A DNA stretch of 54,400 nucleotides from positions 1 through 54,400 of the IMG/VR virus record IMGVR_UViG_3300025087_000086, one strand, 5' to 3'. This document shows, one piece after another, positions 20,052 to 26,120 of this stretch; within the stretch, counting starts at the first letter, position 1; the number at the start of each line of letters is the position of its first letter. The translations under genes and the position numbers were made by a program. The DNA is from a virus. Under the pieces are notes generated by a model. The model searched no databases. It was not told where the DNA came from and saw only the letters and a program-made list of their open reading frames with translations.

Positions 20052-20440
20052 TGGACCGCTGGGACAAAATAGCCATAGCCGTAATCCTGGCCCTGCTCCT
20101 GGCCTTCTGGCTCCAGGGCTGCACAACCATGCTCCCTCAAAGCCAGCTCCAGCCGAACGTAAAGAAACACCTGGGCCGGGCACTGACCTCGGAGGAAGTG
20201 GATATCCGGGAGAGCATAGACGGAGCAGGGATATACTCAGCTTGCCTGAAGATCGGTGTCAATCCTCTGCTGATTGTTTGGGGGTTCCCGACGCTGGAAG
20301 GGTGTGCAAAGCGATGGTGTGGCGAGGATAAGCCTTGGGAGTCCGAGAAGCCATGTGTGTGCGAAATCCGGCTTGTTGCAGATTGTACGCGGGTCAGAAA
20401 ACATGAAACCAAACACTGCTATGGATGGGGTGAGTTATGA
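20051..20440 (+). CDS. Lipoprotein with Cys pairs and HExxHC motif
   Basis: The 129-residue product has a membrane segment ending in a lipobox (LQGC, Cys24), so it is probably anchored to an envelope membrane. The C-terminal part has several Cys residues and HETKHCYGW, close to the HExxH motif of small zinc-binding phage and plasmid proteins. It could be a zincin-like lipoprotein or a spanin-like lysis factor. It starts at the stop of the preceding gene and its own stop overlaps the next start. Confidence 0.65.
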   Translation: MDRWDKIAIAVILALLLAFWLQGCTTMLPQSQLQPNVKKHLGRALTSEEVDIRESIDGAGIYSACLKIGVNPLLIVWGFPTLEGCAKRWCGEDKPWESEKPCVCEIRLVADCTRVRKHETKHCYGWGEL

Positions 20441-20679
20441 GACTCGGCAGATTTTACGTCCCTAAATCACTGGTAGATGATCGAAACATCCTCCCCATTC
20501 TGCAAATGCTCGAACTGGTCCCGACCCGCGTACAATCTGCCTACGAGGGCTATATGTATGAGTTCGAGGGCACATCGCCACACTTCCCGGAGATCGGGGA
20601 AGGGGCGAAGGTTCCGCTGTATGAGGTGCTGGAATATAATGGCGAGCTTGTTATCAAACCGAAAGAGGAAGGGCAATGA
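20437..20679 (+). CDS. Small protein of unknown function
   Basis: The 80-residue product is not recognised. It is soluble, with an acidic centre, and its start overlaps the previous stop (ATGA). It is the last gene of the GC-rich block; the composition changes back to the phage norm within the next gene. Confidence 0.62.
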   Translation: MRLGRFYVPKSLVDDRNILPILQMLELVPTRVQSAYEGYMYEFEGTSPHFPEIGEGAKVPLYEVLEYNGELVIKPKEEGQ

Positions 20680-20954
20680 TCTATTCCCATGTAATCCAAG
20701 AGAGTTCTAAGGTTGTCTCTGGAGACAATACTAGAGCCCAAGGAAATCAAGGGTCACTAAGCTCACTTAGTATACCTAAGTCTCTAGGGTATTATATAAA
20801 ACATGGAAACCATTATGGAACCCTTATATCTACTAAAGATAAGAGTACTATAGAGAAGAGACTAAAGGGATATACTATAGTATATACTAATATATACTCA
20901 GTACAGAAAGAAGATTTAGTCATAGACGACTATGGGAATCCAGAGATAATCTGA
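20676..20954 (+). CDS. Small protein of unknown function carrying the palindrome
   Basis: The 92-residue product has a start overlapping the previous stop and a GAGGAAGG site upstream. The palindrome at 20714 is read as VVSGDN. The rest is basic and Tyr/Ser/Thr-rich (STKDKSTIEKRLKGYTIVYT). Function unknown; the codon use is AT-rich, unlike the block just before it. Confidence 0.6.
   Translation: MIYSHVIQESSKVVSGDNTRAQGNQGSLSSLSIPKSLGYYIKHGNHYGTLISTKDKSTIEKRLKGYTIVYTNIYSVQKEDLVIDDYGNPEII
20714..20727. repeat. Palindrome, perfect
   Basis: Read as VSGD at the start of a small gene just right of the GC-rich block. The symmetry extends one base on each side. Confidence 0.9.
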
Positions 20955-21015
20955 TTACAAGGAATTCAGTTGATCCCTGAATCCCAAAGATAAACTAAGA
21001 AGAGGAGAACCTAGG

Positions 21016-21372
21016 ATGCAAAAGCTACTCACTACAATTTATTTACTTATCACTTTGTTAATGGTGTCTGGATGTGCTTCAGACGCTTATGTTAAAATCT
21101 ATGCTCTAGGTGCTGAAGGTGGCTATGGCCTCATTGGGGACGTAGTTGCTGGGGGATGCTTAGTCTTCACCAAAGGAGAAGTCCAAGGAGGAATGAGTGT
21201 CTCTTACCAAGGGAAAGACTGTCAAGTTGCCATTGGCAAAGCTCCGGCTCCCCCTGTTGAGATTGAGCCAGTACCAGTGGAGGCTGAACAAGTGCCAGTA
21301 GAGACCGAAGATTTACCAAGTGAACCTGAGCTTCCCATGTCTGGAGACGTAACTGAAGAGGAGGTATTATAA
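21016..21372 (+). CDS. Phage lipoprotein
   Basis: A signal peptide ends in a lipobox (VSGC, Cys20) followed by a short Gly-rich domain and a Pro/Glu/Val-rich tail. It has a good ribosome site (GAGGAG). Candidates are an outer-membrane lysis protein (o-spanin) or a superinfection-exclusion lipoprotein. Its place at the start of the lysis cassette favours the first. The stop overlaps the next start. Confidence 0.68.
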   Translation: MQKLLTTIYLLITLLMVSGCASDAYVKIYALGAEGGYGLIGDVVAGGCLVFTKGEVQGGMSVSYQGKDCQVAIGKAPAPPVEIEPVPVEAEQVPVETEDLPSEPELPMSGDVTEEEVL

Positions 21373-21845
21373 TGCATGAGATTAAGTTGTCACAAGTAAA
21401 CAAAGAGTTAGCTAAGTTTGATATCAAGATTCTGTGTGATGAGAACCCTGGTGTTCCGACTCCACCTAATCCAGTTCCAGTGCCTCCAGTAACTCCCCCG
21501 GCATCTGGGATTTTAGATGTGAGCTACAAGGATATCATTCACCACTATAACCCCCACAGCCTAATTGATGCTGCTTACCCCAAGGGTAAAGGTGTATCTA
21601 TTATATTCTGTGTGGGAGATAAGTATGAGTCTGTAGTGTTCAATGGAACCCCCTTTAGACTTCAGAATGGAAACGATGAAGGCAGGGAATGGTGGACTAG
21701 CATTGACTTCAAGGGGCAGAAGCCAGTGGCTATGAGTGGTACTGTGATTGCTAAGAATCGGAATGGAAAAACCTATAGATTCACTATCCCCGCTGGAGGG
21801 AGTAGCTACTTGAACTATAAAGGGAATTGCTTCGGGAGGAAGTAA
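21372..21845 (+). CDS. Unknown protein with Pro-rich linker
   Basis: The gene starts at ATG 21372 behind GAGGAGG. A short N-terminal helix is joined by a Pro/Val linker (residues about 25-45) to a beta-rich domain (VSIIFCVGDKYESVVFNG, SIDFKGQKPVAMSG). The linker suggests two independently folded units. No known family was recognised. It sits between a lipoprotein and a papain-fold protein in the lysis region. Confidence 0.65.
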   Translation: MHEIKLSQVNKELAKFDIKILCDENPGVPTPPNPVPVPPVTPPASGILDVSYKDIIHHYNPHSLIDAAYPKGKGVSIIFCVGDKYESVVFNGTPFRLQNGNDEGREWWTSIDFKGQKPVAMSGTVIAKNRNGKTYRFTIPAGGSSYLNYKGNCFGRK

Positions 21846-22342
21846 TGGATACCGTAGAACAGCGTTTCATTTACTACGGTCAGTACGAGGGCGTTTCCTT
21901 TGGTTCCAGAGTTATTCGGTTCTTCACTTGGTCTAACATCTCCCACACTGCTGCATTCTTTCCACCGAATGAACAAGGGGAATATGGGGACATCATAGAA
22001 GCTTGGAGGGAAGGAGTAGTTCGAAGGCACTGGACAGTTGGCCATAAGAAAGGGACTAAGATTACTATCTTCAAAGTCCCTTGTACCAAGTTTCAGCAAG
22101 ATAAGTTCTATGCTTTAATGCAAGAGAAGCTTGGGAAGAAGTATGACTTCTTTGGAGTGATTGGGTTTCCATTCAGAAAGATTTGGGAATCCCCTAATCG
22201 CTGGTTCTGCTCAGAAGCGGTGTATCACAGTGCTCTCTTGGCTGGGATCATGTTGTTTAGAAACATTCAAGCTTATCAGGTGTTCCCTGGTCTACTATCA
22301 GTGACCCCTTATGCAGAAGAAGTTGGAGTACTAACAATATGA
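21845..22342 (+). CDS. Permuted papain-fold (NlpC/P60-superfamily) protein
   Basis: The 165-residue frame starts at ATG 21845, overlapping the previous stop; a longer frame from 21827 is less likely. The order of motifs, histidine first (NISHTAAFF, His34) and cysteine later (WFCSEAVYH, Cys122), is that of circularly permuted YiiX/YebB-type papain-like hydrolases. Such proteins cleave peptide or amide bonds, often in cell wall or lipid contexts. In this cassette it may assist lysis. Catalytic activity is inferred from the two residues. Confidence 0.75.
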   Translation: MDTVEQRFIYYGQYEGVSFGSRVIRFFTWSNISHTAAFFPPNEQGEYGDIIEAWREGVVRRHWTVGHKKGTKITIFKVPCTKFQQDKFYALMQEKLGKKYDFFGVIGFPFRKIWESPNRWFCSEAVYHSALLAGIMLFRNIQAYQVFPGLLSVTPYAEEVGVLTI

Positions 22343-22410
22343 ACTGGACAGGAATCACTATAGTTATGCTACTTCTATTGTTATCTCTATCCGTTCTTGG
22401 GATACAGTGA
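22339..22410 (+). CDS. Tiny membrane peptide, 23 residues
   Basis: This short frame starts at an ATGA overlap with the papain-fold gene and ends at an overlap with the next gene. Apart from its ends it is one hydrophobic helix (MLLLLLSLSVLGIQ at the C-terminus). Tight coupling on both sides makes it likely to be real. It may be a holin partner or regulatory peptide; no family is recognisable at this size. Confidence 0.55.
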   Translation: MNWTGITIVMLLLLLSLSVLGIQ

Positions 22411-22754
22411 GAGCAATGGAAACCAGCGAAGAAGTAAAAGAGCATATCGAATACACCTACAATGCTAAGGGTAACGAAGAGCTTAGGGATTCAGATAGAG
22501 AACGGATAGAAGCAATTGTTCAAGAGGAGCTGAATAGAGTCCTTAGTAAGAGGAAGGCCACTTGTAACTTCTGTTCATCTCCAGATGCAGTAGAGCACCA
22601 TGCTAGAGCCCATGAGTTTCTTGATAAGCTCATGGCGACTCTAGATCGGCTAGAGAATATCAAATGGGGAATCCTTAAGTCTGTATTACAAGTGATTACT
22701 ATTTCTTTACTCGGACTCATTGGAGCCTTGTTGTGGAAACAGATAAAGGGGTAA
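22407..22754 (+). CDS. Membrane-anchored protein, holin/XhlA-like candidate
   Basis: The start is GTG 22407 (overlapping the previous stop) or ATG 22416. The 115-residue product has an acidic helical N-terminus with CNFC and HHARAHE, and a C-terminal membrane segment (VLQVITISLLGLIGALLW) ending in a short basic tail. That layout matches hemolysin XhlA-like proteins and some phage holin partners. It directly precedes the endolysin. Confidence 0.68.
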   Translation: MRAMETSEEVKEHIEYTYNAKGNEELRDSDRERIEAIVQEELNRVLSKRKATCNFCSSPDAVEHHARAHEFLDKLMATLDRLENIKWGILKSVLQVITISLLGLIGALLWKQIKG

Positions 22755-22784
22755 CTAAGTGACCAATGGGATTAAGGTGATACT

Positions 22785-23165
22785 ATGACCTGGGCAAACT
22801 GGATATTCTGGCTAACAATGAATCTTTACTTCGAAGCCAGGGGAGAGTCTCTGGAGGGGAAGGTTGCTGTGTGTCATGTAGTTATGAACAGAACAGTAAA
22901 ACGGAGGAAGAGCGTAGAAGAGGTAATACGGGAATCTAAACAGTTCTCTTGGTACAACGGGAACATAGTACCTCCTGTGTACCAGCCTATGGAACTGATC
23001 GGGTGTATTGAAGCTCTCTTTGTTTTCTTTGGAGAGAGAATGAAGGGCCTCAACTTGAGCGGAGCTGACCATTACTTTAACCCGTACTTAGTATTACCAA
23101 GCTGGGCTAAGTCAATGGTTAAGATTGGGCTCATAGGGAACCATGAATTCTATAGGAGTAAATGA
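22785..23165 (+). CDS. Endolysin, SleB-type cell wall hydrolase
   Basis: The 126-residue protein carries the signature of the SleB/Hydrolase_2 family: YFEARGES with the likely catalytic Glu17, then VAVCHVVMNR, QFSWYNG and a final GADHYFNP...GNHEFY. This family hydrolyses the glycan strands of peptidoglycan. It has no signal peptide, so it needs a holin. Holin candidates lie on both sides. Confidence 0.9.
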   Translation: MTWANWIFWLTMNLYFEARGESLEGKVAVCHVVMNRTVKRRKSVEEVIRESKQFSWYNGNIVPPVYQPMELIGCIEALFVFFGERMKGLNLSGADHYFNPYLVLPSWAKSMVKIGLIGNHEFYRSK

Positions 23166-23166
23166 T

Positions 23167-23373
23167 ATGAATGCTAATATAAAAACTAAAACAAAAGCCA
23201 AGGTAAATAGTCTTAGTGCCACAGCTTACCAAGAATTCACTAAGGTCGCTATGTTCTCCCTAGTGAGTCTCTGTGTAGCAAGTGGAGTCTTTGGGTTCGC
23301 TTCGATTGCTAGTGCTGTTATTCAGTATGGGTTACTTAATCTAGCCAAGGCTTTCTTCACTGCAATAGTCTAA
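23167..23373 (+). CDS. Small membrane protein, holin candidate
   Basis: The ATG at 23167 follows the endolysin stop by one base. The 68-residue product has a basic N-terminus (NIKTKTKAK) and one long or two short hydrophobic helices in residues 25-68. Size and place fit a holin. An in-frame start at 23143 inside the endolysin is less likely. Confidence 0.62.
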   Translation: MNANIKTKTKAKVNSLSATAYQEFTKVAMFSLVSLCVASGVFGFASIASAVIQYGLLNLAKAFFTAIV

Positions 23374-23388
23374 GTACCTCATTAAAAG

Positions 23389-23430
23389 AGCCAGAGAGTA
23401 CCAAGGTTCAATCCTTAGTACCCTCTGGCT
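23389..23430. terminator. Hairpin between convergent transcription units
   Basis: AGCCAGAG at 23389 pairs with CTCTGGCT ending at 23430, and the inner GTAC and AAGG/CCTT also pair, giving about 16 base pairs with two mismatches and a six-base loop. On the - strand it is followed by CTTTT, so it should best stop leftward transcription; it may act in both directions. It lies between the rightward lysis genes and the leftward genes. Confidence 0.6.
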
Positions 23431-23549
23431 ACCTCCCTACCTGTTACTTGCTTAGTAGTATCTCTGGGTCAGTTATGCCTATCCTTTGGAGTGAACTAAG
23501 TACAGCTCTATTCATAGCCTCTTGTTGTGCAGCTCTTGAAGAAGAGGAA

Positions 23550-23642
23550 TTAGTTAAACCCAGCATCCATCCTAGCATACTCCTCAGCTTTCCTCCGAGC
23601 TTCCTCAGCTTGCTGCTCAATCCTCTTTCTTTCTTCTAGCAT
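23550..23642 (-). CDS. Short charged coiled-coil frame, possible out-of-frame tail of next gene
   Basis: This 30-residue frame (MLEERKRIEQQAEEARRKAE and on) is strongly heptad-like. The same frame continues upstream with similar residues (RDKRDQRRQLKGELKR) until a stop inside the end of the neighbouring gene. It may be a small gene or the other-frame extension of the coiled coil at 23683-23931, by frameshift or an old indel. Confidence 0.4.
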   Translation of the reverse strand: MLEERKRIEQQAEEARRKAEEYARMDAGFN

Positions 23643-23682
23643 TCTCTTTAATTCCCCCTTGAGCTGTCTCCTTTGGTCTCTC

Positions 23683-23931
23683 TTATCTCTCTATAATTTC
23701 AGTTAGCATCTCCTGAAGAGTCTCTACTACCTGGGTGAGTTCATTTACCCTAGTCTCTAGGGCCACTACCTTGGTCTTCAGCTCGACCATCTTTTCACTA
23801 TGTTCATCACAGATAGAAGTTAGAGATACTTGAGTAGCGAATACACCAGTAGAAGGCATATACCCCGAACCAGCTCCATTAAAAACTGGTGTATTCACAT
23901 GGTGATGATAAGCATCTTTAGAACCACTCAT
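23683..23931 (-). CDS. Coiled-coil protein of unknown function
   Basis: The 82-residue product has an N-terminus with a His triplet and Gly/Ser residues, then a coiled coil from about residue 42 to the end (MVELKTKVVALETRVNELTQ). It is the last or second to last gene of the leftward unit. No partner is known. Confidence 0.62.
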   Translation of the reverse strand: MSGSKDAYHHHVNTPVFNGAGSGYMPSTGVFATQVSLTSICDEHSEKMVELKTKVVALETRVNELTQVVETLQEMLTEIIER

Positions 23932-23934
23932 AGG

Positions 23935-24264
23935 TCATTTCCACTTCAAAGGCTTATAGCCGTTATCCACAAAGACTTGATGAAGCACAGCACTAAGCGT
24001 AGCTATCTGTGGGTGACTCATCTCGATTCCAGTGATTGAGTTGATAGCCTCAATTGTTTCGTGGAGCCTAGTCTCTTCTTCGTCCGGGCCACCTTCATGT
24101 TTCTTGGAGTACACATCTTCGTTTAGATTGATTACTTTCCGTACTCCATCGTAATTCCCAAGTACCATCCCTGCTTCGTCTTCTCCAAAGACTTGAGCAT
24201 ACCTATCCTCTAACTCTTCGTTTGGCATATACACAATTGGAATCTTGAATCCTAGTATCTTCAT
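23935..24264 (-). CDS. Degenerate zincin-like phage protein
   Basis: The C-terminal half (RLHETIEAINSITGIEMSH, then VLHQVFVDN) closely resembles small phage metallopeptidase-like proteins whose motif is LHExxHAI. Here the second His of HExxH is Glu, so zinc binding and activity may be lost or altered. It has a GAGG site 6 bases before ATG. Family assignment is by eye. Confidence 0.65.
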   Translation of the reverse strand: MKILGFKIPIVYMPNEELEDRYAQVFGEDEAGMVLGNYDGVRKVINLNEDVYSKKHEGGPDEEETRLHETIEAINSITGIEMSHPQIATLSAVLHQVFVDNGYKPLKWK

Positions 24265-24467
24265 AGTACCTCTTCATAGTTTTCATTAAAGAACTTCTTT
24301 GCTACATACCATTGATCCTTTGGATTTTGAGGGTTTATGGCTATCATCCCTCCTTTTTCTAAGGAGTCCTCTGGACTAACTGACACACCATCCATGTCTT
24401 CCCCTGGTATGTAAGGACGCATTAATTGAATGCCAACTTTCCTATAAGGCTTCCATTGGTTGCTCAT
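24261..24467 (-). CDS. Unknown small protein
   Basis: The 68-residue product contains a Pro/Gly-rich stretch (MRPYIPGEDMDGVSVSPEDS) and a C-terminus like that of small phage proteins that limit a parameter or bind a partner (NPQNPKDQWYVAKKFF). The last bases overlap the downstream start (ATGA). Function unknown. Confidence 0.6.
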   Translation of the reverse strand: MSNQWKPYRKVGIQLMRPYIPGEDMDGVSVSPEDSLEKGGMIAINPQNPKDQWYVAKKFFNENYEEVL

Positions 24468-24673
24468 TCATTCCTCGCTATAGCTGCATTAGCCCAGAAG
24501 ATAGATGTTTCAAGGTGAGTCATAGCTACTAACTGCTCCCTGCTTGCAGGGGTTAACTCTTTAATCAAGTAAGCTAACTCCTTAGCTTTCTCCCTAAGTG
24601 CCACATACTTCGCATTCTGTCCAGGCTTAGGAGAGTGGTACACAAAGTTGTTCTCTAATACTTTATCTTCCAT
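24464..24673 (-). CDS. Unknown small helical protein
   Basis: The 69-residue protein is helical (ALREKAKELAYLIKELTPAS) and ends in a segment typical of small phage proteins that follow lysis or replication genes (ETSIFWANAAIARNE). Its stop overlaps the next start. No function is assigned. Confidence 0.62.
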   Translation of the reverse strand: MEDKVLENNFVYHSPKPGQNAKYVALREKAKELAYLIKELTPASREQLVAMTHLETSIFWANAAIARNE

Positions 24674-24676
24674 AGT

Positions 24677-25792
24677 TCACTCCTCATTCTTAAGTAACCA
24701 TCTATTACTGATAGCTTTGAAACTAAGCTGCTGTTCGTCTCGAACTCTAATGACCACTCCTTCTGCATCTGGATTACACCCAACTACCGAGGTTCTCTCT
24801 GCTTCGGATAAGAAGTAGGCTCTCATGTACACTGGGTCTCTGTTCTGTGGTATCGCTCCAACCCAAATCTCTGGTACTGCATAGAGCCCAAGAGCTGCAC
24901 AGATACAGAGTTTCTTGTCATAGCTCAAGTACTGCTTGGTATCTATGTCCCAAATACCAAAGACGAAGAAGTGTAATTCTGAGAGCCCATACTTATTCCC
25001 CTGAACCCCTGGACCCACGATCTCCCCTTGGATAGCCAGAGATACGTTGTTCTTCTTACAGTACGCAGTGAGCCTCTCTTCGATACTATAGATGCCTGAG
25101 ACACTCCACCAAGTGCTCCAGTCTTTGCACTTCTTCCAGACATTACGGGAGCATACTCCGTATAGCCCTCGGTTAAAAAGCCCGTTCTTAAAGTCTCGGT
25201 TATAAAAGTAAGTAGTACTCTGACCGTCTAGTTTCTCAGTGCATACTATCTGCTTACCGTAGAACTGAGAGAAACTAGTTACGTTCTGTACCCGCTCTTC
25301 GTCTGTCTTTGGAAACCACTCGGGCCATGAACCAGATGCCCTGGGATAGAGGTAGCTATGAATTCTTCGGCCTACCCCGAATCTCAGTAACCACTTATGG
25401 GGCGGTGGTTTTCTGGAGTAACATTGAGTCACTGAGTCTTTGGAGCCAGGGGTTTCGTAGAGTTTCACTCCAAGAGTTTCAGTAACATCTGCTCCAAGTG
25501 CCCAAGACTCAGAAAGCCCAACTGTCTCTGGAGACAAAGCTAAGCCTTGGCTTAGTTGTCCCCTGAGCTTTATGGTCTTCACTCTGAACTTCCTGGGTCT
25601 CAGAAATTCTGACCAAGATGCCTCAGGGAGTACAGAGTCTATTTCAAAGTAAATGCATAGACTCCCTGGTACGAACTCCCCTTTCTTCACTACACACTGC
25701 CACCCATCTATACGAGCTAACTCTATGTTGTCTGCTCCGTCTATAGGGGTAATCTCCTGTATCTCTCTTACCGTTGCTAGTTTCCTGTTCAT
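24677..25792 (-). CDS. RNA ligase (Rnl5/DraRnl-like)
   Basis: The 371-residue protein has an N-terminal OB-like domain (KLATVREIQEITPIDGADNI, then WQCVVKKGEF) and a nucleotidyltransferase domain. Motif I is EKLDGQS with adenylated Lys187; IQGEIVGPG is motif III-like, EGVVIRV motif IV and LSFKAIS motif V. The layout matches Deinococcus-type RNA ligases that seal nicks in RNA, including RNA with a DNA guide. In phages such enzymes repair tRNAs cut by host anticodon nucleases, which fits the phage-encoded tRNA set. The palindrome at 25523 is read as LSPET. Confidence 0.85.
   Translation of the reverse strand: MNRKLATVREIQEITPIDGADNIELARIDGWQCVVKKGEFVPGSLCIYFEIDSVLPEASWSEFLRPRKFRVKTIKLRGQLSQGLALSPETVGLSESWALGADVTETLGVKLYETPGSKDSVTQCYSRKPPPHKWLLRFGVGRRIHSYLYPRASGSWPEWFPKTDEERVQNVTSFSQFYGKQIVCTEKLDGQSTTYFYNRDFKNGLFNRGLYGVCSRNVWKKCKDWSTWWSVSGIYSIEERLTAYCKKNNVSLAIQGEIVGPGVQGNKYGLSELHFFVFGIWDIDTKQYLSYDKKLCICAALGLYAVPEIWVGAIPQNRDPVYMRAYFLSEAERTSVVGCNPDAEGVVIRVRDEQQLSFKAISNRWLLKNEE
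25523..25536. repeat. Palindrome, perfect
   Basis: Read as SPET in RNA ligase. Confidence 0.9.
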
Positions 25793-25828
25793 TCTTAAGT
25801 TTCCTCCTTATTCTTTTGTGCCCTTTTA

Positions 25829-25927
25829 TCACCAAACACCAGTAATGAATCTGCCTAAGACTATTCCCAGGATAATAGCGGCAGCAAGACCGTCAACAAC
25901 TGCAACACCAATTAAAAAATCTTTCAT
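25829..25927 (-). CDS. Membrane peptide, 32 residues
   Basis: A good GAGGGG site precedes ATG at 25927. The product is one hydrophobic helix with flanking charges (DFLIGVAVVDGLAAAIILGI, then VLGRFITGVW). It lies between RNA ligase and ferredoxin. It resembles other tiny phage membrane peptides and is otherwise unidentified. Confidence 0.55.
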   Translation of the reverse strand: MKDFLIGVAVVDGLAAAIILGIVLGRFITGVW

Positions 25928-25946
25928 AACTTCCCCTCTCTCTCTC

Positions 25947-26120
25947 TTAGTTCCCATGTATCTCTACTATAGCTTCCACTGGACAAGCATCTTTGCAACT
26001 CCCACAGCCAGCGCAGTTGTCTTGATCTATCACAGCATAGACCATAATAGTTATGGCATCCAGTGGACACACATCTAGACACTTCTCACACCCCATACAT
26101 TCAGAAGTCACTAGTATCAT
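25947..26120 (-). CDS. 2[4Fe-4S] ferredoxin downstream of RNR
   Basis: The start at 26120 overlaps the RNR stop (ATGA). The 57-residue product has two complete cluster motifs, CMGCEKCLDVCP and CAGCGSCKDACP, spaced as in clostridial-type ferredoxins. It is a small soluble low-potential electron carrier. Coupling to the RNR gene suggests that it supplies electrons to deoxynucleotide synthesis or to its activation. A longer frame to 26201 is a shadow within RNR. Confidence 0.85.
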   Translation of the reverse strand: MILVTSECMGCEKCLDVCPLDAITIMVYAVIDQDNCAGCGSCKDACPVEAIVEIHGN

